Shown here piece after piece: positions 14,429 to 22,304 of a stretch of 26,951 bases of DNA. The number at the start of each line of letters is the position of its first letter. Positions within the stretch are counted from its first letter, which is position 1. The translations under genes were made by a program, and so were the position numbers. Below the pieces are notes generated by a model, which saw nothing but the letters and a program-made list of their open reading frames with translations, was not told where the DNA came from and did not search any database. Source of the stretch: Alphaproteobacteria bacterium UBA1218 (GTDB lineage Bacteria > Pseudomonadota > Alphaproteobacteria > Rs-D84); assembly GCA_002309215.1 (NCBI GenBank), contig DBXG01000001.1, positions 1-26,951 on the forward strand, written 5' to 3'.

Positions 14429-15002
14429 CTATGTCTTTGGTTAAACGTGTGAATTTTAACACGACAATCGTGCCGTCATAATAGGTCATAACAATTTTTG
14501 TTAAATCTTTGGTTGTGCCATATATAGTTAAATTTTGCACCATATCTGCAATCATGGTTAAACGCGGCGTAGCAACCATTGTCCATGAATCTTTGTTTTC
14601 TGTAAAATCAACATTAAATGCAAATAAAAATTCGCTTATATCGCCGTTTAACATGCTATCAATCATAGATTGAACGCGATAAAAATATGGCAAATCATTT
14701 AATTCTTTGGTTTCGTTATTAACACAATACTTTGTTAATGTTGATGTAAATACTTCGTTTGTTGGTTTTTGTTGATGCCATATAAAACCGCTGTTTTTAA
14801 CGAATTTTACATATCCAGTTGATATAAAACGTTTTGTTGATTCTGGCAATATTTTTGTTTGTTCGAAATTTGCAGATACAGTATTCAAATTGTCTGTAAA
14901 AATTTTTAATTTTTCAGGCATTTTATCTTTTACTTGATACGCAAACGCGTTTACCGAAAATAAACAAGACAGAATAATTAAAAATTTATTTATTTTTTTC
15001 AT
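14409..15002 (-). CDS. apeL: Periplasmic LolA-like carrier (ApeL-like)
   Basis: A 197-residue protein with a signal peptide (MKKINKFLIILSCLFSVNAFA), then a LolA-type sequence: NLNTVSANFEQTKILP (the usual sxFxQ opening), GYVKFVKNSGFIWHQQKPT (matching the G-x-F-W-x-x-P strand of LolA) and a run of beta strands. In its position between the glycosyltransferase and the MMPL exporter it corresponds to ApeL, which probably shuttles the product through the periplasm. It overlaps both neighbours by 17-20 bases. An apeK thioesterase, which lies between J and L in E. coli, is absent. Confidence 0.82.
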   Translation of the reverse strand: MKKINKFLIILSCLFSVNAFAYQVKDKMPEKLKIFTDNLNTVSANFEQTKILPESTKRFISTGYVKFVKNSGFIWHQQKPTNEVFTSTLTKYCVNNETKELNDLPYFYRVQSMIDSMLNGDISEFLFAFNVDFTENKDSWTMVATPRLTMIADMVQNLTIYGTTKDLTKIVMTYYDGTIVVLKFTRLTKDIDDEIAC

Positions 15003-15720
15003 GATGTAGAACCCTCCTGATTAACCATGTTGGTATTAAACAACATAAATACGTATGAAGTAAACTGATATAAAAATTATCACGAAAAGCATGGAAATTT
15101 GAAGTGCCATTTTCAGGATAAATTACTTTGGTCGGAACAGAAATAATTTTTATTCCACATCTATAGGCTTTAACTATGATTTCAATATCAAATCCCATAC
15201 GTTTGAATTTTATCGTTTTTAATACTGGTTCGATTGCTTTCAGTGGATATACACGAAAACCACACATTGTATCAGGCATATTTTTATTAAAAGTTTCAAC
15301 CATTACCCAAAAATTTGTTATTTTTCGTCCAACCAGACGCGCACGTGGTGCAGATTCATCATAAATCGGATTACCTATGATTAATTCATTTGGATGTGAT
15401 TGTGCGATTTTCAAAAACAATGGTATATCACGAATGTCATGTTGACCGTCTGCATCAATTTGCAAAGCGTGTGTAAATCCTTTGGTTATTGCAGATTGAA
15501 AACCCAGAATCATCGCAGCGCCTTTGCCACCATTGACCAAATTTTTAACATATAAAAATTTATGTTTAGAACAAATGTTTTTAATCTTTTTTGACTGTGC
15601 AGGAATACTGCCATCGTCAACAACAATGACAGGGGTTTTATATTCAATCAACTTTTCGGCGACACTTGCAAAAGCATCACCATGATTAAAACAAGGAACA
15701 ATAATAACAGGTTTTATCAT
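14986..15720 (-). CDS. apeJ: Family 2 glycosyltransferase (N-terminal half of ApeJ)
   Basis: A 244-residue GT-A fold enzyme related to dolichol-phosphate mannosyltransferases. It contains VDDGS (34-38) and DADGQH (89-94), the nucleotide-sugar/metal site, and a central NGGKGAAM. Near the end is a short hydrophobic stretch and a basic C-terminus (RRVLHHEKNK), typical of enzymes at the membrane surface. In E. coli-type clusters the same domain is the front half of a glycosyltransferase-acyltransferase fusion of roughly 560 residues. Here it stops at 244 residues and the acyltransferase is encoded separately at 10844-11740. It starts 6 bases after the stop of the AMP-ligase gene and overlaps the LolA-like gene by 17 bases. 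Confidence 0.85.
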   Translation of the reverse strand: MIKPVIIVPCFNHGDAFASVAEKLIEYKTPVIVVDDGSIPAQSKKIKNICSKHKFLYVKNLVNGGKGAAMILGFQSAITKGFTHALQIDADGQHDIRDIPLFLKIAQSHPNELIIGNPIYDESAPRARLVGRKITNFWVMVETFNKNMPDTMCGFRVYPLKAIEPVLKTIKFKRMGFDIEIIVKAYRCGIKIISVPTKVIYPENGTSNFHAFRDNFYISLLHTYLCCLIPTWLIRRVLHHEKNK

Positions 15721-15726
15721 GTTTAT

Positions 15727-17424
15727 TTATGCCTTTATAACTATTTTGCCCTTTGAATATTTTTTCTCTTGGTATGAATATTCAAAAGTAAATTCTTTTT
15801 CGCCAGTTCGATTTAATTCAAAATGGACAAGTGTGTCTGGTAAAATCAGATTAGAAAATTTTAATTTCAAAACATGATAATCGTTTGCAGACATATTAAA
15901 ATACTGTTTAATAAACAACATCACAAAATGAATTTGTATCACCCCAGGTAAAATAGGGTGCCTTGGAAAATGCCCGCTAAAATAAGAAGAATCTTTCAAG
16001 AAAGTTAAATCTGCACAAAATTTTGAATCTGTTTTAGTTATATTTTGCATTATTGGTTCTGCAATATTTGATTCAAACATAGATGTAATGTCTGATTTTA
16101 TATATTTACCTTGAATGTTTACAGGAATCGTATTGATAATTCTGATTTTACGAGGCAACACGACATTTGGAAAATAGTTTAATAAATGTTGTTTTAATTC
16201 AATTATGAATTGATGCCTGCCGTTTTTAATTATGTATTCTTTCCCAGAATCATTTAATGTTATTGCAGCACAAATAACAGTTCTGTCTTTTGCGGTTAAT
16301 GTTGATACATAACTTTTTTCAATATATTTATAATCGCATAATTTTTCTTCCATTTCTGGCAAAGATACGCGTTCTTCAGCAATTTTTACCATGCGATCAC
16401 CGCGCCCTTTGAGCAAGAATGTATTTTCGCCAGTCTTTTCAACAATGTCAGACATTAAATACGGATTAGCACACGAAAAATCGGATTCTATTAGTAATTC
16501 ATTGTTTTCTGTTAATGTGACATTCACAGGTGGAAATATCGTCCATTCTGGACCGTTTATTTGTTGACGTGATGCGACACCACCTGTTTCTGTGCTGCCA
16601 AAAATTTCAAATGGGGACACAGTAAACATTTTATACGCATTGGCGGATGTTTTTGTATCTAATAAACTGCCTGATGAATAAATTCCAATGCAATTATTTT
16701 TGAATGTATATTGGTTTTGATATCTTGTTATACCATCCAAGAAAGACGGAGTTGTAGCAAATAACACTTTGTCATAAATAGATTGTTTGTGTTGTAATTC
16801 TTCGGGCGTAAACACGATATCTAAATCTGCGATGATATTGTTCGCCAATGGGAAAAAGAAACGCCAAAGCAATCCGTACATATGATATGGCGCAACAGAT
16901 GAAATCGAAACAGGATTTTGTTCAATCAGATGTTTTTGATTCTGTGAATGGAAAGCCACTTCGGCAGCCAACATTTTGAACTGTTTTTTTATGCGTTTCG
17001 GTGTGCCTGTTGAACCAGATGTAAAGAAATATAAAAATCGGTCTGATACATCATTAAATTCCCAATCATGATTATCAGGACATTCAAGGTTTATAATATT
17101 AAAATCACCAAAAGAATCAAATTTATCGGTGATTAATACATTTGTCATTTCTAATAATGATTTAGAATTTTGTACAGTGAATAATGCAGGTAAAATTATA
17201 TCTTTGCCAGCCTGCAAAGCAGCCATAAAACAAACATAGAAAAAATATAAATCGTCGGGAATATACATTACGACAGTATCATTTTGTATTTTTGAAAAAA
17301 GGTTTGCGTATTTCGCAACATCATTTTTATATTTTTCAAAATACACAGGTTTTTCAGCATTGTAAAAAACAATTCTGTTATTTTCTTGTGTTTCAACAAA
17401 AAGACGATTTATTGGTGTAAACAT
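15727..17424 (-). CDS. apeH-apeI: AMP-ligase fused to a hotdog dehydratase (ApeH-ApeI fusion)
   Basis: A 565-residue bifunctional protein. Residues 1-450 are an ANL-superfamily adenylating enzyme with FFTSGSTGTPK (133-143), FGSTETGG (275-282), LKGRGDRMVKIAEERVSLPE and the catalytic Lys440 in NIQGK. Residues 470-565 are a hotdog dehydratase with HFPRHPILPG (485-494), as in FabZ-type enzymes. The first part would activate an aryl acid starter and load it on a carrier protein; the second would dehydrate 3-hydroxyacyl intermediates. In enterobacterial clusters these are two adjacent genes. AAAGGA lies 8 bases before the ATG, and the start overlaps the end of the membrane-protein gene. Confidence 0.87.
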   Translation of the reverse strand: MFTPINRLFVETQENNRIVFYNAEKPVYFEKYKNDVAKYANLFSKIQNDTVVMYIPDDLYFFYVCFMAALQAGKDIILPALFTVQNSKSLLEMTNVLITDKFDSFGDFNIINLECPDNHDWEFNDVSDRFLYFFTSGSTGTPKRIKKQFKMLAAEVAFHSQNQKHLIEQNPVSISSVAPYHMYGLLWRFFFPLANNIIADLDIVFTPEELQHKQSIYDKVLFATTPSFLDGITRYQNQYTFKNNCIGIYSSGSLLDTKTSANAYKMFTVSPFEIFGSTETGGVASRQQINGPEWTIFPPVNVTLTENNELLIESDFSCANPYLMSDIVEKTGENTFLLKGRGDRMVKIAEERVSLPEMEEKLCDYKYIEKSYVSTLTAKDRTVICAAITLNDSGKEYIIKNGRHQFIIELKQHLLNYFPNVVLPRKIRIINTIPVNIQGKYIKSDITSMFESNIAEPIMQNITKTDSKFCADLTFLKDSSYFSGHFPRHPILPGVIQIHFVMLFIKQYFNMSANDYHVLKLKFSNLILPDTLVHFELNRTGEKEFTFEYSYQEKKYSKGKIVIKA

Positions 17425-17966
17425 TTTTCTTTCCTTTTGCGAATGATATATTCAACCAGCATCATTGTACCAATCAAAATGTACGATATAAAACCATTAT
17501 ATAATGCCCAAATTTCATCAGATAAAAACACAGTTATCAAAGAATTTATTGCATTTACAAACATAAATATCGTCCATGCGTATGTGACCTTTTTGGTGTA
17601 TTCAACAGTTTTTTTATTTAATGGCGTTTTTTGCATCTTTTGTGCAATTTGTGTAATAAGTGGTGTTTTGCGTAAAGATAACGCGAATATTGCACAAATT
17701 GCAGAATTCATTAAAACAGGATAAAATTTCAAAAATATATCTTGGTTAAAAAGTATTACCAACAAGGCCAGAGTCAATCCCAACACAAAAAGGTATGTAT
17801 TTTTATTGCGCAGGAAAGAAACAATTATCATTGCCAACAAAACAAGTCCTAAAAATCTGACAGCAATGTTTTGTTTAAGCGCATAAAAAATTATAAATGG
17901 ATATATAACAATGATGACACTAGATATAATTTTAGTGATTATTGTTAACAATTTTTTCAACTGCAT
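17409..17966 (-). CDS. apeG: Integral membrane protein of the APE cluster (ApeG-like)
   Basis: A 185-residue protein with about five predicted membrane segments (early IISSVIIVIYPFIIFYAL, then LGLVLLAMIIVSFL, LFVLGLTLALLVILF, WTIFMFVNAINSLITVFL and FISYILIGTMMLVEYII) and a basic C-terminus. The family is conserved in aryl polyene clusters between the carrier proteins and the AMP-ligase, but its function is unknown to me. I chose the ATG at 17966 because AGGA lies 8 bases upstream; the in-frame TTG at 17972 is less likely. The start overlaps the end of the ApeF-like carrier gene by 35 bases. Confidence 0.75.
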   Translation of the reverse strand: MQLKKLLTIITKIISSVIIVIYPFIIFYALKQNIAVRFLGLVLLAMIIVSFLRNKNTYLFVLGLTLALLVILFNQDIFLKFYPVLMNSAICAIFALSLRKTPLITQIAQKMQKTPLNKKTVEYTKKVTYAWTIFMFVNAINSLITVFLSDEIWALYNGFISYILIGTMMLVEYIIRKRKEKCLHQ

Positions 17967-18186
17967 CGACAACGTCCTGTAATGTGCGGATTTGTTTGAA
18001 ATCTTCAGGATCTACTTTGCGATCGATAATTGTTTGTAATTTTACAACCAAATCAACCGCGTCAATACTGTCCAAATCTAAATCTTCGACCAAATTGGAA
18101 TCGATTTTAATTTTAGATTCTTTTACATCAAAATCTTTGACTAAAATATCCTTGATAGTGTTAAAAATTTCTTCTCTTGTGTGCAT
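17932..18186 (-). CDS. apeF: Acyl carrier protein (ApeF-like)
   Basis: An 84-residue acidic helical protein. DLDSIDAVDLV carries the phosphopantetheine-attachment serine (S40), in the DSID form seen in APE carriers rather than the DSL of housekeeping ACP. The ATG at 18186 is preceded by GGAG 7 bases upstream, so the longer in-frame start is unlikely. It directly follows the other carrier gene with a 4-base gap. Confidence 0.88.
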   Translation of the reverse strand: MHTREEIFNTIKDILVKDFDVKESKIKIDSNLVEDLDLDSIDAVDLVVKLQTIIDRKVDPEDFKQIRTLQDVVDAVEKIVNNNH

Positions 18187-18190
18187 TTTT

Positions 18191-18466
18191 TTACTCCAAT
18201 GTGATGTTCTTAGATTTAGCAATGTAATTCGCCAGGGCTTCTACAGATTTGAAATACTCTTTGTTTTCTTCTTTGTCAGATTTGAAATTAACATCATATT
18301 TTTTCTTTAATGCCATACCTAATTCCAAAGCATCAATAGAATCAAGCCCCAGACCTTCGTTAAACAAAGGAGCCGCAGAATCAATATCGTCAACAGTGAT
18401 GTCTTCTAAATCCAAAGCAGAAATAATGATTTCTTTGATTTCGTGTTCAAGAGTTTCTTTTTTCAT
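18191..18466 (-). CDS. apeE: Acyl carrier protein (ApeE-like)
   Basis: A 91-residue protein with LGLDSIDALELG, whose S43 is the phosphopantetheine site, and acidic helices around it. AAGGG lies 8 bases before the ATG at 18466. The two carriers clearly differ outside the core motif, so they are distinct proteins with different partners and not recent duplicates. One may hold the starter and the other the growing chain, as reported for other APE systems; which is which cannot be read here. Confidence 0.88.
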   Translation of the reverse strand: MKKETLEHEIKEIIISALDLEDITVDDIDSAAPLFNEGLGLDSIDALELGMALKKKYDVNFKSDKEENKEYFKSVEALANYIAKSKNITLE

Positions 18467-18525
18467 AAATTTGCCCTTACATTTAATTTTTCGATGACAA
18501 ATGTTAGGAAAAGAAACCGCAAATG

Positions 18526-19275
18526 TCAAGCCTTGTATGCAGAAAATAGGGATTTTTTTGCTTTTTCAGTGATTAATATAGCACTTTGTCGGTTCGTTGC
18601 CCCAGATATTGTTTCAAAAGATATTTTTGGCAGTACTTTTAATGTATAAACGGAAGGTTTGTCGCCTACATTATACCATTTATCATTTTTGCCCAGAATA
18701 TGTGGGTTGTTTTCAATATGAATTGGTTGTATATCGTGTTTAGAGTGTGCTTGCAGATACGCAAAACCACGATGCAGATGTATCGGTTTGTTTTTTACTG
18801 TGCGTGTGCCTTCGGGAAAAATAATTATGTTATAACCGCTTTCCAGATAATCTGTCGCAGTGGTCAGAAATTCGTTCGGTTGCATCGAATTAGAAAGATA
18901 TATATGACGAATTAGAAATTTTATGAAAAAATTTTGAAAAAGACTTCCTTTTACAACGCATATTGAATGTGGTATTTTTGATACCAGTATTACAACATCA
19001 ATCAGTGAAGGATGGTTAGCGATGACTATTTTTCCGCGTAATTGTTTTAATTCTTTTTCGTTTGTAGTTTTTATATCAATCAGCTTTAATATGCACATCA
19101 AACCAACAAATATTTTCCATAAATAATGAACTGTATTCGATAAAATGCGTCTTTGTGTCTTTTTGTTGCACAATAATAACGGAAAAGGCGCAATTAATGT
19201 ACCTGCGATTAAACCACCAATCCCAAACAGGAAAAAACAAAAGCCACTTAAAAAAGAACGAACAAATCGTATCAT
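18526..19275 (-). CDS. apeD: PlsC-type acyltransferase (ApeD-like)
   Basis: A 249-residue protein. Two N-terminal hydrophobic segments precede NHPSLID (87-93; the HX4D catalytic motif) and FPEGTR (153-158), the glycerol-3-phosphate-binding motif of 1-acylglycerol-3-phosphate acyltransferases. It may attach the polyene or a fatty acid to the lipid carrier. The ATG at 19275 shares ATGA with the stop of the apeC-like gene, a coupled start; the TTG 21 bases earlier is less likely. Confidence 0.82.
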   Translation of the reverse strand: MIRFVRSFLSGFCFFLFGIGGLIAGTLIAPFPLLLCNKKTQRRILSNTVHYLWKIFVGLMCILKLIDIKTTNEKELKQLRGKIVIANHPSLIDVVILVSKIPHSICVVKGSLFQNFFIKFLIRHIYLSNSMQPNEFLTTATDYLESGYNIIIFPEGTRTVKNKPIHLHRGFAYLQAHSKHDIQPIHIENNPHILGKNDKWYNVGDKPSVYTLKVLPKISFETISGATNRQSAILITEKAKKSLFSAYKA

Positions 19276-19904
19276 TGTTTTTTTGTCAGTATCCAACTTG
19301 ATGTCTTTATATCTGTTTTTGTTTCAAGACTTTCTTGTAATGCCTGGAAAGACAAAGGTGGTATATTTTCATTATTTGTTGTTAATTCATAGCCGTTTTC
19401 CCCGGTGTTTTTTATCAAAATTGCACAACCATGCGACAAAACTGGTGTATTTAGCGCATTTGTGTATTCTTCTGGATTTTGTTCTTCGGCATAAATGAAC
19501 AAAACAGGTTTATCAGTAAGCATCGCATCAAGCAAAGAATTTTCGATTGTTTTATCACCACCTGCGATTGATGTATAAGACTCTTTGTTGTGCGTCAACA
19601 ATGATAAATGCCCCATAGCAGCATTATGAACAGAATTACTGAATCCTGCGGGGGACATTTCTTTGTCGTTATAAAATTGACGTATTAATTTTATTGTTTG
19701 TTCCCATTCGCCAAAACGCGAAGCAAAAACAGTTCTGTAATCTGTATCGTTTGGTGCGATTTTTGATGCTAAACTGATTGCGATTTTTTCAAGCACACTC
19801 ATTCTGCGACGCAGCATTGGCGGAATAAACGACACATCAGGAAGTTTTTCCATATCGTTTTCCATCCAGAATGCAAAATTATCAATATATAAAGTTTTGT
19901 TCAT
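19272..19904 (-). CDS. apeC: Ketosynthase-like chain-length factor (ApeC-like)
   Basis: A 210-residue protein matching the beta-ketoacyl synthase N-terminal-like family (Ketoacyl-synt_2). Landmarks are FIPPMLRRRMS early, FASRFGEW in the middle, and NSVHNAAMGHLSLLT followed by SIAGGDKTIENSLLDAM. No active-site Cys is present where a true ketosynthase has one. In APE systems this protein pairs with the KS ApeO as a chain-length factor. The start at 19904 was chosen because the upstream ORF continues through the promoter. It is the first gene of the leftward operon. Confidence 0.82.
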   Translation of the reverse strand: MNKTLYIDNFAFWMENDMEKLPDVSFIPPMLRRRMSVLEKIAISLASKIAPNDTDYRTVFASRFGEWEQTIKLIRQFYNDKEMSPAGFSNSVHNAAMGHLSLLTHNKESYTSIAGGDKTIENSLLDAMLTDKPVLFIYAEEQNPEEYTNALNTPVLSHGCAILIKNTGENGYELTTNNENIPPLSFQALQESLETKTDIKTSSWILTKKQ

Positions 19905-19940
19905 ACTTGAAAAATCGATTTTTTTATACAATACTGTGTC

Positions 19941-19968
19941 ATTATATAAAAAGATTCCTATTTTGCAA
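19941..19968 (-). promoter_or_regulatory. Promoter of the leftward APE operon in the divergent gap
   Basis: On the minus strand there is TTGCAA (19968-19963), a 16-base spacer and TATAAT (19946-19941); the start would be near 19934. The apeO-like gene is read the other way from 19981, so both operons share this 76-base gap. The rightward promoter is less clear; TATAAA at 19945-19950 is the best -10 candidate. Confidence 0.5.
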
Positions 19969-19980
19969 GTTGGATTTGAA

Positions 19981-21117
19981 ATGGAATATATACTGAAAAA
20001 TCTTGGGTTTGTGTGTGCGCTGGGGGACAATCACACTGATATTATCGAAAACGCACGCAAGGGCGATACAAGTGCTATGTTTTCCGAAGATGTTATTGTT
20101 GGTGGGGAAAAAGTACCTTTTGGAAAAGCACCTGTTGCAAAAACACATGATTTGCGTATGTATGATTTGATTGATGTCGCTTTGGGACAAATTTCGGCAG
20201 ATATAGAATTATTAAAACAAAATTATGATGCAAATCGGTTGGGAATTATAATTGGTTCTTCTAATACAGGGGTCAGTGAAGCACAAAAACGCATAGAAAC
20301 TGCTTTTCAAAATGGTGTTAGCATAGAAAAAGATGTTATCGTTGAATTAGAATTAGGAATGCCAAGTCAATATATTCGTGAAAAGACTGGTTTTATGGGA
20401 CCGACTTTTACTGTATCAACTGCATGTTCATCCAGTTTGAAAGTTTTTGAAAGTGCGCGCAAATTAATCGAAAACGGCTTTTGTGATGCAGTACTGGTTG
20501 GTGGTGTTGATGGACGCTGTGATTTTGCATTAAACGGTTTTGATGCTTTAAGTGCATTAAGCAAAAAACACACAAATCCGATGTCAAAAAACAGAGATGG
20601 TATAAATCTTGGCGAAGGCGCGGCATTGTTTATTCTTGAACGTGGGTGCTGTGGCATCAAATTACTAGGAATCGGTGAAAGTTCTGATGCTTATCATTTA
20701 ACAAGTCCTGATCCAACAGGTACTGGTGCAATATTTTCGATGAATCGCGCATTGGTTGATGCAAAACTGGAACCCAAAGATATAGATTTTATAAATATGC
20801 ACGGTACAGGAACTGTTGCAAATGATGCAATGGAATCTTTGGCGATAAATACTGTCTTTGGTGAAAATGTTTTGTGTGCATCAACTAAGCCTTTGACAGG
20901 GCATACATTGGGCGCAGCAGGTGCGATAAGTATGGGGTTGTCTTGGTTGATGTTAAAGTATGATTTTATTATACCGCATATATTTGATGGCGAATATGCT
21001 GACGATTGTTCAAAGATAAAGTTGGCACAAATCGGTGAAACCAGGGAAATAAATCGTATTCTTTGTAATGCTTTTGCTTTTGGTGGCAGCAATACCAGTT
21101 TAATAATGGGGAACTAA
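19981..21117 (+). CDS. apeO: Beta-ketoacyl synthase of the APE cluster (ApeO-like)
   Basis: A 378-residue condensing enzyme with the full Cys-His-His triad: C149 in STACSSS, H274 in NMHGTGT and H308 in TGHTLGAAGA, plus Lys303. It is expected to elongate the polyene chain together with the ApeC-like chain-length factor encoded divergently. The ATG at 19981 was chosen because it starts the conserved part (MEYILKNLGFVCALG) and the upstream ORF continues only into the promoter gap. Its stop codon is separated from the next ATG by a single base. Confidence 0.9.
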   Translation: MEYILKNLGFVCALGDNHTDIIENARKGDTSAMFSEDVIVGGEKVPFGKAPVAKTHDLRMYDLIDVALGQISADIELLKQNYDANRLGIIIGSSNTGVSEAQKRIETAFQNGVSIEKDVIVELELGMPSQYIREKTGFMGPTFTVSTACSSSLKVFESARKLIENGFCDAVLVGGVDGRCDFALNGFDALSALSKKHTNPMSKNRDGINLGEGAALFILERGCCGIKLLGIGESSDAYHLTSPDPTGTGAIFSMNRALVDAKLEPKDIDFINMHGTGTVANDAMESLAINTVFGENVLCASTKPLTGHTLGAAGAISMGLSWLMLKYDFIIPHIFDGEYADDCSKIKLAQIGETREINRILCNAFAFGGSNTSLIMGN

Positions 21118-21118
21118 G

Positions 21119-21586
21119 ATGGATTTCAAACCGATTGATTTATTACCACAAAAAGCACCTATGGCATTTATTACTGCGATAGAAAGTGTTGATTTTGATA
21201 CACAAAAGATGATTACGCGTATTGATGTGCATCAATCCGATTTGCTTTTTCAAAAGAACATGAATGGGGTTCCAGGTTGTGTCGCATTAGAATATATGGC
21301 GCAATCAATCGCGTGTTATATTGGTGCCCAAGATATTCATACAACTGGTGAAACCAAGGCTGTTGCGGGTTTTATAATGGGATCTCGTGATTTGCATGTC
21401 ATGATACCTGTGTTTAATGTTGATGAAAGTTATTATGTTCATGTTCAATCAATGTTTTGTGATGCAAATATCGCATCTTTTGAATGCAATATATATGATG
21501 CGAATAATAATCTGGTGGCCAGTGCGAATTTGAATGCGTTCAGACCAGATGATATAAATAATTTTATGGAGGAAACAGATGAATAA
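21119..21586 (+). CDS. apeP: Hotdog-fold 3-hydroxyacyl-ACP dehydratase (ApeP-like)
   Basis: A 155-residue protein of the ApeP/COG4706 type. The opening IDLLPQKAPMAFI corresponds to the usual LPHxxPM of the family, and VPGCVALEYMAQSIACYIGA is the helix with the acidic residue Glu58. The HFPxxP motif of FabZ is absent, as in family members generally. A Gln (Q11) replaces the His common at that point (codon CAA at 21149-21151). Translation is coupled to apeO (1-base gap) and its stop overlaps the KR start. Confidence 0.82.
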   Translation: MDFKPIDLLPQKAPMAFITAIESVDFDTQKMITRIDVHQSDLLFQKNMNGVPGCVALEYMAQSIACYIGAQDIHTTGETKAVAGFIMGSRDLHVMIPVFNVDESYYVHVQSMFCDANIASFECNIYDANNNLVASANLNAFRPDDINNFMEETDE

Positions 21587-22304
21587 AACTGTCTTAATTA
21601 CTGGGGCATCGCGTGGAATTGGACACGCAGTTGCGTTGTATTTGGCAAACCAAGGTTATGATTTGGTTTTACATTATAATTCAAATAAAGATGCAGCAGA
21701 AAAGACGTTAAAAGCTGTCAAAGATTTGGGTGGTGTGGCGCGCATTTTGTCTTTTGATATTTCTAATCGCGAACAAACAGAAAAAGTTCTGACAGACGAT
21801 ATAAACGAACATGGCGCATATTATGGTGTTGTATGTAATGCGGGCATAACTTCTGATAATCCGTTTCCGATGATAGATGGTGATGCGTGGGACAAGGTTT
21901 TGCATACTAATCTGGACGGGCTTTATAATGTGTTGCATCCAGTTGTTATGCCGATGATATCTGCGCGTCAGGGTGGACGTATTATTGCGATGTCTTCGAT
22001 ATCTGGGGTTATGGGAAATCGGGGGCAGGTTAATTATGCTGCATCCAAAGCGGGTATAATTGGCGCTGTTAAATCATTGGCAGTTGAATTGGCAAAACGA
22101 AATATAACTGTTAATGCGATTGCCCCAGGTGTAATTGAAACAGATATGACAGCGGATTTGCCAATCGAAGAAATTCAAAAAATGATACCGATGCGTCGTA
22201 TGGGGTCTGCAAAAGAGGTTGCGTCTTTGGTTGCATATTTGTTAAGTGATGATGCTGCCTATATCACACGTCAGGTTATATCTGTAAATGGGGGGATGAT
22301 TTAA
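21579..22304 (+). CDS. apeQ: 3-oxoacyl-ACP reductase (ApeQ-like)
   Basis: A 241-residue short-chain dehydrogenase: TGASRGIG (8-15) for NADPH binding, NAG at 87-89, and the catalytic Ser140, Tyr153 and Lys157 in MSSISG and YAASK. It would reduce the 3-oxo groups made by the ketosynthases. GGAGG lies 8 bases before the ATG, a strong site. A distinct housekeeping FabG is expected elsewhere in the genome. Confidence 0.92.
   Translation: MNKTVLITGASRGIGHAVALYLANQGYDLVLHYNSNKDAAEKTLKAVKDLGGVARILSFDISNREQTEKVLTDDINEHGAYYGVVCNAGITSDNPFPMIDGDAWDKVLHTNLDGLYNVLHPVVMPMISARQGGRIIAMSSISGVMGNRGQVNYAASKAGIIGAVKSLAVELAKRNITVNAIAPGVIETDMTADLPIEEIQKMIPMRRMGSAKEVASLVAYLLSDDAAYITRQVISVNGGMI

Noticed and set aside
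15727..17424. NRPS adenylation module
   Set aside because: No condensation or carrier domain is attached, and the C-terminal part is a hotdog dehydratase. Gene order fits aryl polyene clusters.
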